Shown here: positions 1-7,771 of the stretch, piece by piece
Position numbering within the stretch: the first letter of the stretch is position 1
Layout of the letters: the number at the start of each line of letters is the position of its first letter
Made by a program: the position numbers and the translations under genes
Assembly (NCBI RefSeq): GCF_014961315.1
Contig: NZ_CP063141.1
Span: forward strand, 2,294,001 to 2,358,000
DNA: 64,000 nucleotides
Direction of reading: 5' to 3'
From: Thermoflavifilum sp.
GTDB lineage: Bacteria > Bacteroidota > Bacteroidia > Chitinophagales > Chitinophagaceae
Notes under the pieces: model-generated
Seen by the model: the letters and a program-made list of their open reading frames with translations, nothing else
What the model was told of the DNA's origin: nothing
Database searches by the model: none

Positions 1-1
1 T

Positions 2-121
2 CTCGCCGTTGCCCATGCCTGTTTTCGCGAATGGGACATCCTTCAGTATAAAAAACCAAACGGCGTGATTTATGATGTGAAGGGATTTCTGGACAGGCAT
101 CTGGTAGATGCCAGGCTTTAA
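2..121 (+). CDS. Nucleotide-sugar dehydrogenase, C-terminal fragment
   Basis: Only the last 39 codons are inside the window; the frame is open from the left edge and ends in TAA at 119-121. The fragment contains A-V-A-H near its start, then V-I-Y-D-V-K-G and finally V-D-A-R-L before the stop. That ending is typical of UDP-N-acetyl-hexosamine or UDP-glucose type dehydrogenases of the WbpA/WbpO/TviB group, which oxidise a nucleotide sugar to its uronic acid for surface polysaccharide. The substrate cannot be told from this piece. It converges on the response regulator gene ending at 218. The 96-base gap between them shows no clear terminator. Confidence 0.7.
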   Translation, partial: LAVAHACFREWDILQYKKPNGVIYDVKGFLDRHLVDARL

Positions 122-217
122 GCTAAACAAAAATAGTTTACGGAAACCCACCGGGAATGCCTGTTTGATAGGATAATGTAAAACTGACTGACTTCCTTTT
201 CCTGCTATATGAAGCTG

Positions 218-1273
218 CTAATACCTCAGGTTCTTGAGTTTCTGTAGATCCGGTATGTAGATTTTTCCAGATCGGATTTGAATCAAGCCCTCGTCGCGAA
301 AATCACTCAATATGCGAATCGTTGATTCCTTAGCCGTGCCGATGTATTGTGCCAGCTCCTCGCGTGTGATGGGAATAGGCTGTTTATCGGAAGATGCATT
401 TCTGGCATAGATCTCTACCAGAGCGGCAGCCACTCGTTTGCGTAGCGAGCTATAAGCCAGTTGCAACAATCGTTCTTCCTTCTGATCAATAGCCTGTGAA
501 AGCAGGCGAATGAAAGTAAGGGTAACCTGATGATCCTGAAAAATTTGTTGTAAAAAATATTCTTTCGGGATCAACAGCAGCTCGGTATTTTCCAGCGTAA
601 TAGCCGTTTCCCGGTAAGGTTGATCTTCAATTAAGGCTACATAGCCGAAATAATCACCCTCGGTGAAGATATCCGAAATATATTCTTTCCCATCAGGATG
701 CAAACGCGTGATTTTCACCCGTCCGGATTGAATGAGGTATAGATATTTTGCCCGTTCACCTTCCTGATAAATCGTTTTTTGTTTTGGGAAGGATGCCGAT
801 TCGCATACGGAAGGTGGGAAAATCTCTTTACCGCTACGCGATTGCAGATCATGCAGAAAATGGTTGATATTCCCTTGTGCCTGGCCATAATATTGCTTCA
901 GCCAGTTGGCCTTATTCAGCCTGGTATCCACAGCTGCTAAGAGTTCGGTATCATCAAAAGGTTTGGTGATATAGTCATCTGCTCCTAACTCCATTCCTTT
1001 GCGGAAATCGGCTCGTTCCGTCTTAGCCGTAAGAAAGATAAAGGGAATCGCTGCTGTTTGCGGATGTTTTTTCAACACATGCAACACACCATAACCATCG
1101 AGATCCGGCATCATGATATCGCAGATAATCAATTCGGGCGGGTGCTGCATAGCCTTATCAACGGCTTCTTTTCCGGATGAGGCCGTAATAACTTGATGTC
1201 CGGCCAGACTCAATATTTCAGAAATGTTTTCGAGGATTTCGGAATGATCGTCCACAACGAGTATGCTGGCCAT
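218..1273 (-). CDS. Response regulator with Crp/Fnr-type output domain
   Basis: The protein (351 aa from the ATG at 1273) has a CheY-like receiver at about residues 2-125, with the acidic pair near V-V-D-D, the phospho-acceptor Asp about residue 52 in C-D-I-M-M-P-D, and the K-P-F loop. A cyclic-nucleotide-binding fold follows (about 160-280), then a Crp-type winged helix (T-R-E-E-L-A then T-A-K-E-S-T-I-R). Receiver-Crp fusions are transcription factors driven by phosphorylation. An upstream in-frame TTG at 1297 is possible, but ATG 1273 puts the receiver at the N terminus as usual. It lies 32 bases after the kinase stop, so the two are co-transcribed and probably partners. Tandem Crp-like palindromes in the gap toward the oxidase operon are its most likely targets; this is inference. 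Confidence 0.9.
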   Translation of the reverse strand: MASILVVDDHSEILENISEILSLAGHQVITASSGKEAVDKAMQHPPELIICDIMMPDLDGYGVLHVLKKHPQTAAIPFIFLTAKTERADFRKGMELGADDYITKPFDDTELLAAVDTRLNKANWLKQYYGQAQGNINHFLHDLQSRSGKEIFPPSVCESASFPKQKTIYQEGERAKYLYLIQSGRVKITRLHPDGKEYISDIFTEGDYFGYVALIEDQPYRETAITLENTELLLIPKEYFLQQIFQDHQVTLTFIRLLSQAIDQKEERLLQLAYSSLRKRVAAALVEIYARNASSDKQPIPITREELAQYIGTAKESTIRILSDFRDEGLIQIRSGKIYIPDLQKLKNLRY

Positions 1274-1305
1274 GGCAAAAGACTCATTTTTATGCAAGAT
1301 AACAT

Positions 1306-2856
1306 TTATATGGGGATCGAAAAATGCACCTCTGTTCCCCGGCCCTGCTCACTGTTAATGGTAATCTGTCCATTCAGCAAATCCACATATCGTTTCACGA
1401 TATGCAGACCCAGACCTGTACCCTGGATGTTGGTGGCATTACTGGCCCGGAAAAAACTCGAGAATAGATGATGTTGTTCGCGTTCTGGAATGCCCATCCC
1501 TTCGTCTTTTACGCTCACACGCAGCCAGCTAGTATCCCGATATAGTTCCAGGAGCACCGGTTTGTTTTCAGGAGAAAACTTACTTGCATTGGTTAATAAA
1601 TTGATCAGTATGGCTTTCAACATCTGTTTATCGGTGTGTACTTCGGCCTCCCCCGAAAACCGGCATTCGAGGTGTTGTCCGGGCTTAAAGAGCGGCACAA
1701 TTTCTTCTTTTACTTCATCCACGAGTTCAGATAAGGAAAAATATTCCTTCCGCACTTCCACTTTTCCTTCCTCCAGTTTACCCAGTGAAAGAAAATCCTC
1801 GAGCAGGTTATTCATGTGGGCTACAGCATCTTTAATACGATGCACATGTTTCTCGCGTTGCTGTTGTTGTTCGGCGCCTGTATAACGCAGGATAAGCGAG
1901 GCGGAAGATAAAATGGTGCTGAGTGGGGTACGAAATTCATGCGATGCCATGGATACAAAACGCGACTTGATTTCACTGAGTTCTTTTTCTTTTTGCAAAG
2001 CCTCCTGCAACTCCCTTCTCGATTGTTCAAGTTGCATTAAAGTTTGTTGCAGGTGATGGGTTCGTCGTTCCACTTCCCCTTCTAATTCCTGATTCATGCG
2101 GCGCATGTCGTCCGTTAATTTCTCAAGTGCCTCTTTTTGCTGCAGCAAATGTTGCTCAGCCTGTTTCCGCAATGTGATATCCACTACAAATGCAATGACA
2201 TAAAACCGTTTGTGTTGATAAAAAAAGCTGAGGCTTACTTCTACCGGAAATTCCTGTCCGTCTTTTTTTCTTCCGTATAAGTCTCTACCTGCACCCATGC
2301 GCCTGTGTGCGGGATGCTGGTAAAATTGTTGTCGGTGACGGCTATGCATTTCATGAAAACGATGAGGCACCAGTTGCTCAATGTGGATGCCCTGGAGCTC
2401 TTTGCTTTCGTAGCCGAAGATGCGTTCGGCCGCTGGATTAGCCAGCACAATATATCCCTGTTCATCGGTAAGCATAATACCTTCTGTGGCGTGTTCAAAC
2501 AGAGCGTTGAGTTGTTCTTCTTCGGCGTAGAGTTTTTGATACAACCCTTTTACATACAGGGTAAACATACCCGTGCCCAATACCAGCAGAAAAGAAAAAC
2601 TATGCTGCAGGGTAGTTTCTGTGCTAATTTCTCCGTGCAACCATTCCTCGATGCTGATGCCTGTAATCAGCAGCAGGCTCCATGCCGTGGTGAAATAAGT
2701 AATTCCATTGCGCTGAATGAAAAGGGAAACCAGAATGGCCGTCATCAATCCGCCAACGAAAAAATGATAACCAGGCTGCCAGATCATCAACAGGCTGCTG
2801 ATGATCAGCAAAAGCAAACTGAATACGATGAGCTGTCGGGACTTGAATTCGAACAT
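1306..2856 (-). CDS. Membrane PAS-domain sensor histidine kinase
   Basis: 516 aa from the ATG at 2856; a TTG at 2862 is the alternative. Three or four hydrophobic segments fill about residues 8-105. A PAS domain follows (about 117-232, with D-E-Q-G-Y-I then A-N-P-A-A-E), then a coiled coil (about 235-295), the HisKA dimer domain with phospho-acceptor His about 306 in S-H-E-F-R-T-P, and a HATPase domain with N-L-L-T-N-A, D-E-G-M-G-I and G-T-G-L-G-L boxes. It senses an unknown cue, by membrane or PAS domain, and should phosphorylate the regulator encoded 32 bases downstream. It is divergent from a terminal oxidase operon, so oxygen, redox state or respiratory flux are reasonable but unproven signals. 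Confidence 0.92.
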   Translation of the reverse strand: MFEFKSRQLIVFSLLLLIISSLLMIWQPGYHFFVGGLMTAILVSLFIQRNGITYFTTAWSLLLITGISIEEWLHGEISTETTLQHSFSFLLVLGTGMFTLYVKGLYQKLYAEEEQLNALFEHATEGIMLTDEQGYIVLANPAAERIFGYESKELQGIHIEQLVPHRFHEMHSRHRQQFYQHPAHRRMGAGRDLYGRKKDGQEFPVEVSLSFFYQHKRFYVIAFVVDITLRKQAEQHLLQQKEALEKLTDDMRRMNQELEGEVERRTHHLQQTLMQLEQSRRELQEALQKEKELSEIKSRFVSMASHEFRTPLSTILSSASLILRYTGAEQQQQREKHVHRIKDAVAHMNNLLEDFLSLGKLEEGKVEVRKEYFSLSELVDEVKEEIVPLFKPGQHLECRFSGEAEVHTDKQMLKAILINLLTNASKFSPENKPVLLELYRDTSWLRVSVKDEGMGIPEREQHHLFSSFFRASNATNIQGTGLGLHIVKRYVDLLNGQITINSEQGRGTEVHFSIPI

Positions 2857-2924
2857 AAGCAATTGTTAATCTTTGCTGGGGACTTGACAATTTTGTAAAT
2901 CAAAGGTAAATTTCCTATCAAAAA

Positions 2925-2963
2925 GGTGATAAAAATCATCTCTGAAAGGTGACGAAAATCACC
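2925..2963. promoter_or_regulatory. Two tandem Crp/Fnr-like operator palindromes
   Basis: Site 1 (2925-2940) reads GGTGA-N6-TCATC and site 2 (2948-2963) reads GGTGA-N6-TCACC. Site 2 extends to a perfect 8-base arm on each side (AAAGGTGA/TCACCTTT). The centres are 23 bases apart, about two helical turns. The TGA-N6-TCA layout is that of Crp/Fnr family sites. They lie between the kinase/Crp-type regulator operon and the oxidase operon, so they could control both. Binding by that regulator is inferred from position and motif type. Confidence 0.6.
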
Positions 2964-2964
2964 T

Positions 2965-2992
2965 TTGTCTCTGATTACGGTTTTCAATTTTG
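2965..2992 (+). promoter_or_regulatory. Candidate promoter of the ba3 oxidase operon
   Basis: A TTG at 2965-2967 is followed after 17 bases by CAATTTTG (2985-2992), one mismatch from the Bacteroidota -7 box TAnnTTTG. A start point near 2999 would place the second Crp-like palindrome (centre 2955.5) near -43, close to the usual class II activator position. This rests on motif matching only. Confidence 0.35.
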
Positions 2993-3039
2993 CATCATCA
3001 ACTTGCATACTATTTCTTAACATTCAAGATATCTGCTAT

Positions 3040-3171
3040 ATGGAACAATATCCCGAGAAAAAAGAAGAGAAATTCATTCCGTATGGAGCCATCGTTTGTT
3101 TCATTTTGTTTGTGCTTTTAGGCGTTGCCATCTGGTTTACGGTTTATAGCATTATGCTGCGTCGCATTTAA
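3040..3171 (+). CDS. Small one-helix protein, probable ba3 oxidase subunit IIa
   Basis: A 43-residue protein starting at ATG 3040, with a charged N terminus (P-E-K-K-E-E-K), one membrane helix (about residues 16-38) and a short basic tail (L-R-R-I). The same frame is open further upstream, but that part covers the promoter region and is unlikely to be translated. It sits 29 bases before the CuA subunit gene. In Thermus-type ba3 oxidases a single-helix subunit IIa completes the missing first helix of subunit II, and the size, topology and gene order match. The sequence alone is too short to prove homology. Confidence 0.6.
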   Translation: MEQYPEKKEEKFIPYGAIVCFILFVLLGVAIWFTVYSIMLRRI

Positions 3172-3200
3172 TTCCCTAACGATTTTTAAATTCCATAGCC

Positions 3201-3677
3201 ATGCAATTCTTAGGTATTGAACTCGACAAATACGAATTCCGGGCGTTGCTTACCGCCATTGTGGTGATGACGATTTTTATTTTTTCCATGCTGTATGTGG
3301 TGGGTGCACGCCGCAGCGATGTGCCGGAATGTGTGAATTTCGATAAGAGTTATCTTACCCCGCGGATTGATAAGATTGACGATAGCACGTATGAAGTGTA
3401 TATGGTTGCGCAGATGTGGGGATTTCAGCCATCCGAAATTCGCATACCTGTGGGCAGTACGGTTGATTTTTATCTTACCTCAAAAGACGTGGTACATGGA
3501 TTTTATATCGATGGAAAAGACATCAATATGATGGCCGAATATGGCAATGTGACCAAACGAACGGCCAAATTCACCAGTGCCGGAGTGTATAAAATCTTTT
3601 GTCATGAATATTGCGGTGTAGGGCATCAAAACATGGAAGCGCAAATCATCGTGGGTTTCCCCACCTCTCAGCAATAA
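3201..3677 (+). CDS. Cytochrome c oxidase subunit II (CuA), ba3 type
   Basis: 158 aa with one N-terminal membrane helix (about 15-36) and a periplasmic cupredoxin domain. The binuclear CuA ligands are visible: His99 in V-V-H-G-F, then Cys134, Glu136 (backbone), Cys138, His142 and Met145 in C-H-E-Y-C-G-V-G-H-Q-N-M. It accepts electrons from cytochrome c and passes them to the haem in subunit I. The short length and single helix are those of ba3-type (family B) oxidases, unlike the two-helix aa3 subunit. It is the second gene of the operon and is followed 34 bases later by subunit I. Confidence 0.93.
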   Translation: MQFLGIELDKYEFRALLTAIVVMTIFIFSMLYVVGARRSDVPECVNFDKSYLTPRIDKIDDSTYEVYMVAQMWGFQPSEIRIPVGSTVDFYLTSKDVVHGFYIDGKDINMMAEYGNVTKRTAKFTSAGVYKIFCHEYCGVGHQNMEAQIIVGFPTSQQ

Positions 3678-3711
3678 ATCATATTGATTTCTCAACCCAA
3701 ATGCAGATGAT

Positions 3712-5385
3712 ATGAAAATCAGTCACTGGTTACGCAATGTAATACTAACGGAATTGTTTATTCCCATTACCTTATTGATTGTGGGCATTTACCACGGGCT
3801 CATGCAAACCGTGTATCGAGCCGGGCTCATTCATCAGTCCTCATTTGCAGGGCTGGATTATTATCAGGGACTCACACTACATGGTGTGATCAATGCACTG
3901 GTGCTCACGACTTTCTTTGCTGTAGCCTTCGGGCATGCTACGATTGCTTATTTTTTGAAGAACGAGCCTCGCAAGCAACCCACAAAGATTTCCATGTGGC
4001 TGATGATTGCTGGAACAGCTATGGCGGCATGGGCCATGTTTGCCGGTAAGGCCGATGTACTGTATACTTTTTATCCTCCCCTGAAAGCTCATCCGCTTTT
4101 TTATTTAGGGCTTGCCGTGATGATTGTCGGATCATGGATTCCGCTGTTCGACTGGGTAGGATTGTTGAAGAGCTGGAGGGCCAGTCATACGGGAGAAAAA
4201 GTTCCGCTGGCTGTATGGGGAACGATTATCAATTTTATTATCTGGTTTACGTGTACCCTGTCTGTAGCTTATGAAGTATTGTTTATGTTGTTGCCCTGGT
4301 CGTTGGGCTGGAAAGCCACTATCAATGTGGCGCTGGCACGTACGCTGTTCTGGTTTTTTGGTCATGCGCTGGTGTATTTCTGGCTGTTGCCGGCTTATGT
4401 GATGTATTATGCCTTTTTACCCAGGCTGGCCGGTGGAAAGCTCTATTCCGATCTGGTGGGGCGTATCACGTTTGCCATCTTTTTGATTTTCTCGGTGCCG
4501 GTGGGCGTCCATCATCAGTTCAGCGATCCCAGCATTGAGCCGAATACCAAACTAACGCAGTCGCTGCTCACTTTTGGCGTAGCCCTTCCCAGCTTTTTAA
4601 CAGCGTTTACGATGTTTGCCACGCTGGAGTATGCCGGACGCAAAAATGGTGGAAAGGGCTTATTCGGATGGATAGGCCGATTGCCATTTTTCGACAGCAG
4701 CAGGTATCTATTTTCCTATTTTATCTGTGGATTGATTCTTTTCATATTCGGTGGATTTACGGGTATCGTGAATGCTTCGTATGAATTGAATGCTGTGGTA
4801 CATAATACCGCCTTCTTGCCGGGGCATTTTCACATGACGGTAGCTGGACCCGTTATTCTGGCCATGCTGGGTATGAGTGTGCATCTGGTGAGTCAGTTAA
4901 AAGGTAAAAAGGTGTTTGCACCCGCTTTGAATACCATTGTGCCTTATTTGTGGATGATAGGTGTGTTTATTTTCTCAGCCGGCTTAATGTGGGGTGGTCT
5001 GCAGGGTGAACCGCGTCGTACCAATCTGGGCTTGAGCTATTTAAATCCGAAAAGCGATTTATTTCATCCACAGTGGGTGCCCGATACGTTGTTGACCATG
5101 TGTGGTGGATTCATCATGTTTCTTGCGGGGATATTTTTCTTCATCGTATTCTTTGGAACATTTTTCCGGAGAAAAACGCAGGAAGCCGATCAGCTGGAAT
5201 TCCCCGTGAGTGAGGCCCTTCACGATGAAAGGATAATACCCCTGTTTAATGATTTGCGACCCTGGGTCATCTTGATGGTACTGGTCATATTGATTGCCTA
5301 TATACCGGCCATTCTTGACGTATTCCGGTTTGCAGGTCCAGGCGCTCCGCCTCATTTGCCCAATAGTCCCGTGCCTGGCCTGTAA
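3712..5385 (+). CDS. Cytochrome c oxidase subunit I, ba3 type
   Basis: 557 aa with about 13 membrane helices. Haem and copper ligands can be read directly: His57 in L-T-L-H-G (low-spin haem), His218 and Tyr222 in G-H-A-L-V-Y, the CuB pair His267-His268 in G-V-H-H-Q-F, and His372/His374 in P-G-H-F-H-M. The stretch Y-Y-Q-G-L-T-L-H-G and the lack of the aa3-type Glu in the H-P-E-V-Y motif place it in the ba3 (B) family, which reduces oxygen to water and pumps protons through one channel. One oddity is Ala219 where most oxidases have Pro after the first CuB histidine. It is co-transcribed with subunits IIa and II, Sco and cytochrome c. Confidence 0.95.
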   Translation: MKISHWLRNVILTELFIPITLLIVGIYHGLMQTVYRAGLIHQSSFAGLDYYQGLTLHGVINALVLTTFFAVAFGHATIAYFLKNEPRKQPTKISMWLMIAGTAMAAWAMFAGKADVLYTFYPPLKAHPLFYLGLAVMIVGSWIPLFDWVGLLKSWRASHTGEKVPLAVWGTIINFIIWFTCTLSVAYEVLFMLLPWSLGWKATINVALARTLFWFFGHALVYFWLLPAYVMYYAFLPRLAGGKLYSDLVGRITFAIFLIFSVPVGVHHQFSDPSIEPNTKLTQSLLTFGVALPSFLTAFTMFATLEYAGRKNGGKGLFGWIGRLPFFDSSRYLFSYFICGLILFIFGGFTGIVNASYELNAVVHNTAFLPGHFHMTVAGPVILAMLGMSVHLVSQLKGKKVFAPALNTIVPYLWMIGVFIFSAGLMWGGLQGEPRRTNLGLSYLNPKSDLFHPQWVPDTLLTMCGGFIMFLAGIFFFIVFFGTFFRRKTQEADQLEFPVSEALHDERIIPLFNDLRPWVILMVLVILIAYIPAILDVFRFAGPGAPPHLPNSPVPGL

Positions 5386-5400
5386 GAATAAATCTAAATC

Positions 5401-6054
5401 ATGCATCACACAAACCAAAACATGCATCGCTGGAGATTGTTGCTTCTTGCCTGGCCTGTTGCCATCATTGTAGTATCTGGATTACTATATGCAGCTGTTC
5501 AGCACCACGAAACATTACCCGTGTACGGGCAGGTGGAGGGATGGAATGCATCGCCAGCAGATACGCAACAGGTCAGTCACTATGTATTTATCAATCCCCG
5601 GCATCAACGTGTGAGCTTCAAGAGTTTTCCAGGTAAAATTCTTGTCGTGAATTTTTTCTTCACGCGATGCCCGAATGTATGTCCACGGATGATGCACGAT
5701 TTGACGGATGTAGTGCAGCATTTCACCACGGATGATCGGGTACAGTTTATTTCATTGACTGTTGACCCGGAATATGATACACCTGAAAGGTTGCAGCATT
5801 ATGCTTCGGCTATGCAGTTACCTACGCAGCACTGGGAGCTGCTCACTGGCGATAAAACGAAGATTTATCGGGCGGCTGTGGTGGGGTTCCATGTGAGTGC
5901 ATCTTCGGGTAATGGCGATGTACCTGATTTTATTCATACCGATAAAATTATGCTGGTCGATACAGAAGGTCGTATTCGGGGATATTACAGCGGTATTGTA
6001 AAACGTGAAATGGATTTATTAATACAGGATATTAAAAAGCTGGAACATGAATAA
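5401..6054 (+). CDS. Sco1/SenC/PrrC-family copper chaperone
   Basis: 217 aa with an N-terminal membrane anchor (about 13-33) and a thioredoxin-like domain facing the periplasm. The copper site is C-P-N-V-C-P (Cys90, Cys94) together with His179 in F-I-H-T-D-K, the three classic Sco ligands. The family delivers copper to, or keeps reduced, the CuA centre of oxidase subunit II. It follows subunit I by 15 bases, and its last 8 bases overlap the cytochrome c gene. There are two nearby ATGs (5401 and 5422); either leaves the anchor intact. Confidence 0.92.
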   Translation: MHHTNQNMHRWRLLLLAWPVAIIVVSGLLYAAVQHHETLPVYGQVEGWNASPADTQQVSHYVFINPRHQRVSFKSFPGKILVVNFFFTRCPNVCPRMMHDLTDVVQHFTTDDRVQFISLTVDPEYDTPERLQHYASAMQLPTQHWELLTGDKTKIYRAAVVGFHVSASSGNGDVPDFIHTDKIMLVDTEGRIRGYYSGIVKREMDLLIQDIKKLEHE

Positions 6055-6613
6055 GTACGCCTATAGCGCTTTGCTTGTTTTTATGGGTTTATGCATGAGT
6101 TTTCGGTTATTTGCAGCCGACTCTACAGCCGTACGCGGCAATGCCGATCACGGTAAACAATTATTTGAACAGCAGGCATGTAATTCCTGTCATAATATCA
6201 ATCAACGTGCCGTAGGGCCTGCACTGGCAGGGGTGGATCAACGCCGTAGCCTCGATTGGATCGTGAAATTTGTACGTTCACCCAAAGCTATGATCGATGC
6301 CGGCGATCCCACGGCTAAGGCTCTGTACAACGAATATCATATCATCATGCCCGATCATCCGGCACTCAATCAACAGGATATTCAGGATATTCTTGCCTAT
6401 ATTGACGCCAATACACAGGCGGCACCTGCATCGAGTGCTGCAACCATTACCGCTCCTGCGCAGGTGCAGCCGGGATATTTGCCGCTTTCGTTTCAGAAGA
6501 ATGCCGTTTTCTTTTTAAGCTATTTGTTTGTGGTATTGATTTTAGTGATTGTGCTCTTGTTCGCCGTGAAGGTAAAAGATGTAGAACGTTCCCGCAGCGA
6601 GCGGCGCAGCTGA
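6047..6613 (+). CDS. Membrane-anchored class I cytochrome c
   Basis: 188 aa: a signal peptide (about 1-24), one haem c domain with C-N-S-C-H at residues 45-49 and a likely axial Met101 in I-I-M-P-D-H-P, an Ala/Pro/Thr-rich linker (about 123-142), then a C-terminal membrane helix (about 151-173) with a charged cytoplasmic tail. The start codon lies inside the end of the Sco gene, which suggests translational coupling. As the last gene of the ba3 operon it is the likely immediate electron donor to CuA. That role is inferred from context. Confidence 0.9.
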   Translation: MNKYAYSALLVFMGLCMSFRLFAADSTAVRGNADHGKQLFEQQACNSCHNINQRAVGPALAGVDQRRSLDWIVKFVRSPKAMIDAGDPTAKALYNEYHIIMPDHPALNQQDIQDILAYIDANTQAAPASSAATITAPAQVQPGYLPLSFQKNAVFFLSYLFVVLILVIVLLFAVKVKDVERSRSERRS

Positions 6614-6717
6614 TGCGTAAAGGTGTTTCATCGTGGGTTATGCATATCCGTATGCAGGTTTGTTGATCAAGCCTTATTCAATTGGCCGGGCTCGGAAATA
6701 ACTTTCGTAATCCTTGG

Positions 6718-7749
6718 TTAATAGTATTGATGATTGACGAGGTATTGCTGTACATAATCCGTAATCCCATTTTCAAGAGAATAAAATTCATCCTGAAATC
6801 CTGCCCGGCGCAATTTTTCGATACGCGCCTGAGTAAAATACTGATAGGTGTTGCGAATATCTTCGGGTATAGGGATATATTGTATTTGCACAGGTTTACC
6901 TGCAGCTTCAAATGTGGCTTTTGCTAAATCATAAAACGTACGCGCCTGTCCGGTACCTGCATTGTAAATGCCTGAAGGTGGAAGATGTTGCATGCACCAT
7001 ACGCAGATTTTCAGAATATCTTTCACGTAGATAAAGTCGCGAAGTTGTTCACCATCACGATATTCGGGGCGATGGGATTGAAACAGTCGCACGATGCCTG
7101 TTTCCTGAATTTGTCGGTATGCGTGCCAGATTACGCTGGCCATGCGTCCCTTGTGGTATTCATTTGGGCCATATACATTAAAGAATTTCAATCCGTACCA
7201 GTAAGGTGGTGTTATGGACTGGGACAATACCCAGAGATCAAATTGTTGTTTTGACCAGCCGTATGGATTCAGGGGTTTTAATTCGGGAATATGTGCGTGA
7301 TCGTCATCATAGCCTTTGCTTCCATCGCCGTAAGTGGCCGCGGAAGATGCATATAGAAAGGGAATCTGCCGCTTTGTTGCATAAGTCCAGAGCTGCTGAG
7401 AATATTGCACATTCAGTCGTTCGAAAATCTGGCGATTGAATTCGGTGGTATCGGTGCGTGCGCCAATGTGAAAGATAAATTGAATGGGATGTTCCCAGCC
7501 TTCATGCGCAAGCCAGTCCAGCAAATGTTCCCGATCGATGCGTTGAAGGTATTGCTTACCTTCCAAGTTTTTCCATTTATCGGGCCTTGAAAAATCATCG
7601 CTGATGATCAGGTTTTCGTATCCGAGTTCATTCAGGTATTTTACCAGGCAACTTCCGATAAAACCAGCGGCACCGGTAACCAGTATCACGTCTTTACGAT
7701 CGGTGATCCTGTTTGATGAATGAAGTGTTTGCACGGCATCTGTTGACAT
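6718..7749 (-). CDS. hldD: ADP-L-glycero-D-manno-heptose 6-epimerase
   Basis: 343 aa from ATG 7749. It is a short-chain dehydrogenase-type epimerase with the NAD(P) loop T-G-A-A-G-F-I-G-S near the N terminus, then G-A-R-T-D-T-T-E, the Y-G-W-S-K catalytic Tyr/Lys motif, F-F-N-V-Y-G-P-N-E-Y and R-D-F-I-Y-V-K-D, all hallmarks of HldD/RfaD. It makes the heptose precursor for the lipopolysaccharide inner core. The frame is open 37 codons further upstream, but that part would overlap purL; ATG 7749 leaves 22 bases after the purL stop. The two genes are probably co-transcribed although functionally unrelated. Confidence 0.92.
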   Translation of the reverse strand: MSTDAVQTLHSSNRITDRKDVILVTGAAGFIGSCLVKYLNELGYENLIISDDFSRPDKWKNLEGKQYLQRIDREHLLDWLAHEGWEHPIQFIFHIGARTDTTEFNRQIFERLNVQYSQQLWTYATKRQIPFLYASSAATYGDGSKGYDDDHAHIPELKPLNPYGWSKQQFDLWVLSQSITPPYWYGLKFFNVYGPNEYHKGRMASVIWHAYRQIQETGIVRLFQSHRPEYRDGEQLRDFIYVKDILKICVWCMQHLPPSGIYNAGTGQARTFYDLAKATFEAAGKPVQIQYIPIPEDIRNTYQYFTQARIEKLRRAGFQDEFYSLENGITDYVQQYLVNHQYY

Positions 7750-7771
7750 GCATGATAGGTTTTGCTGTTGT

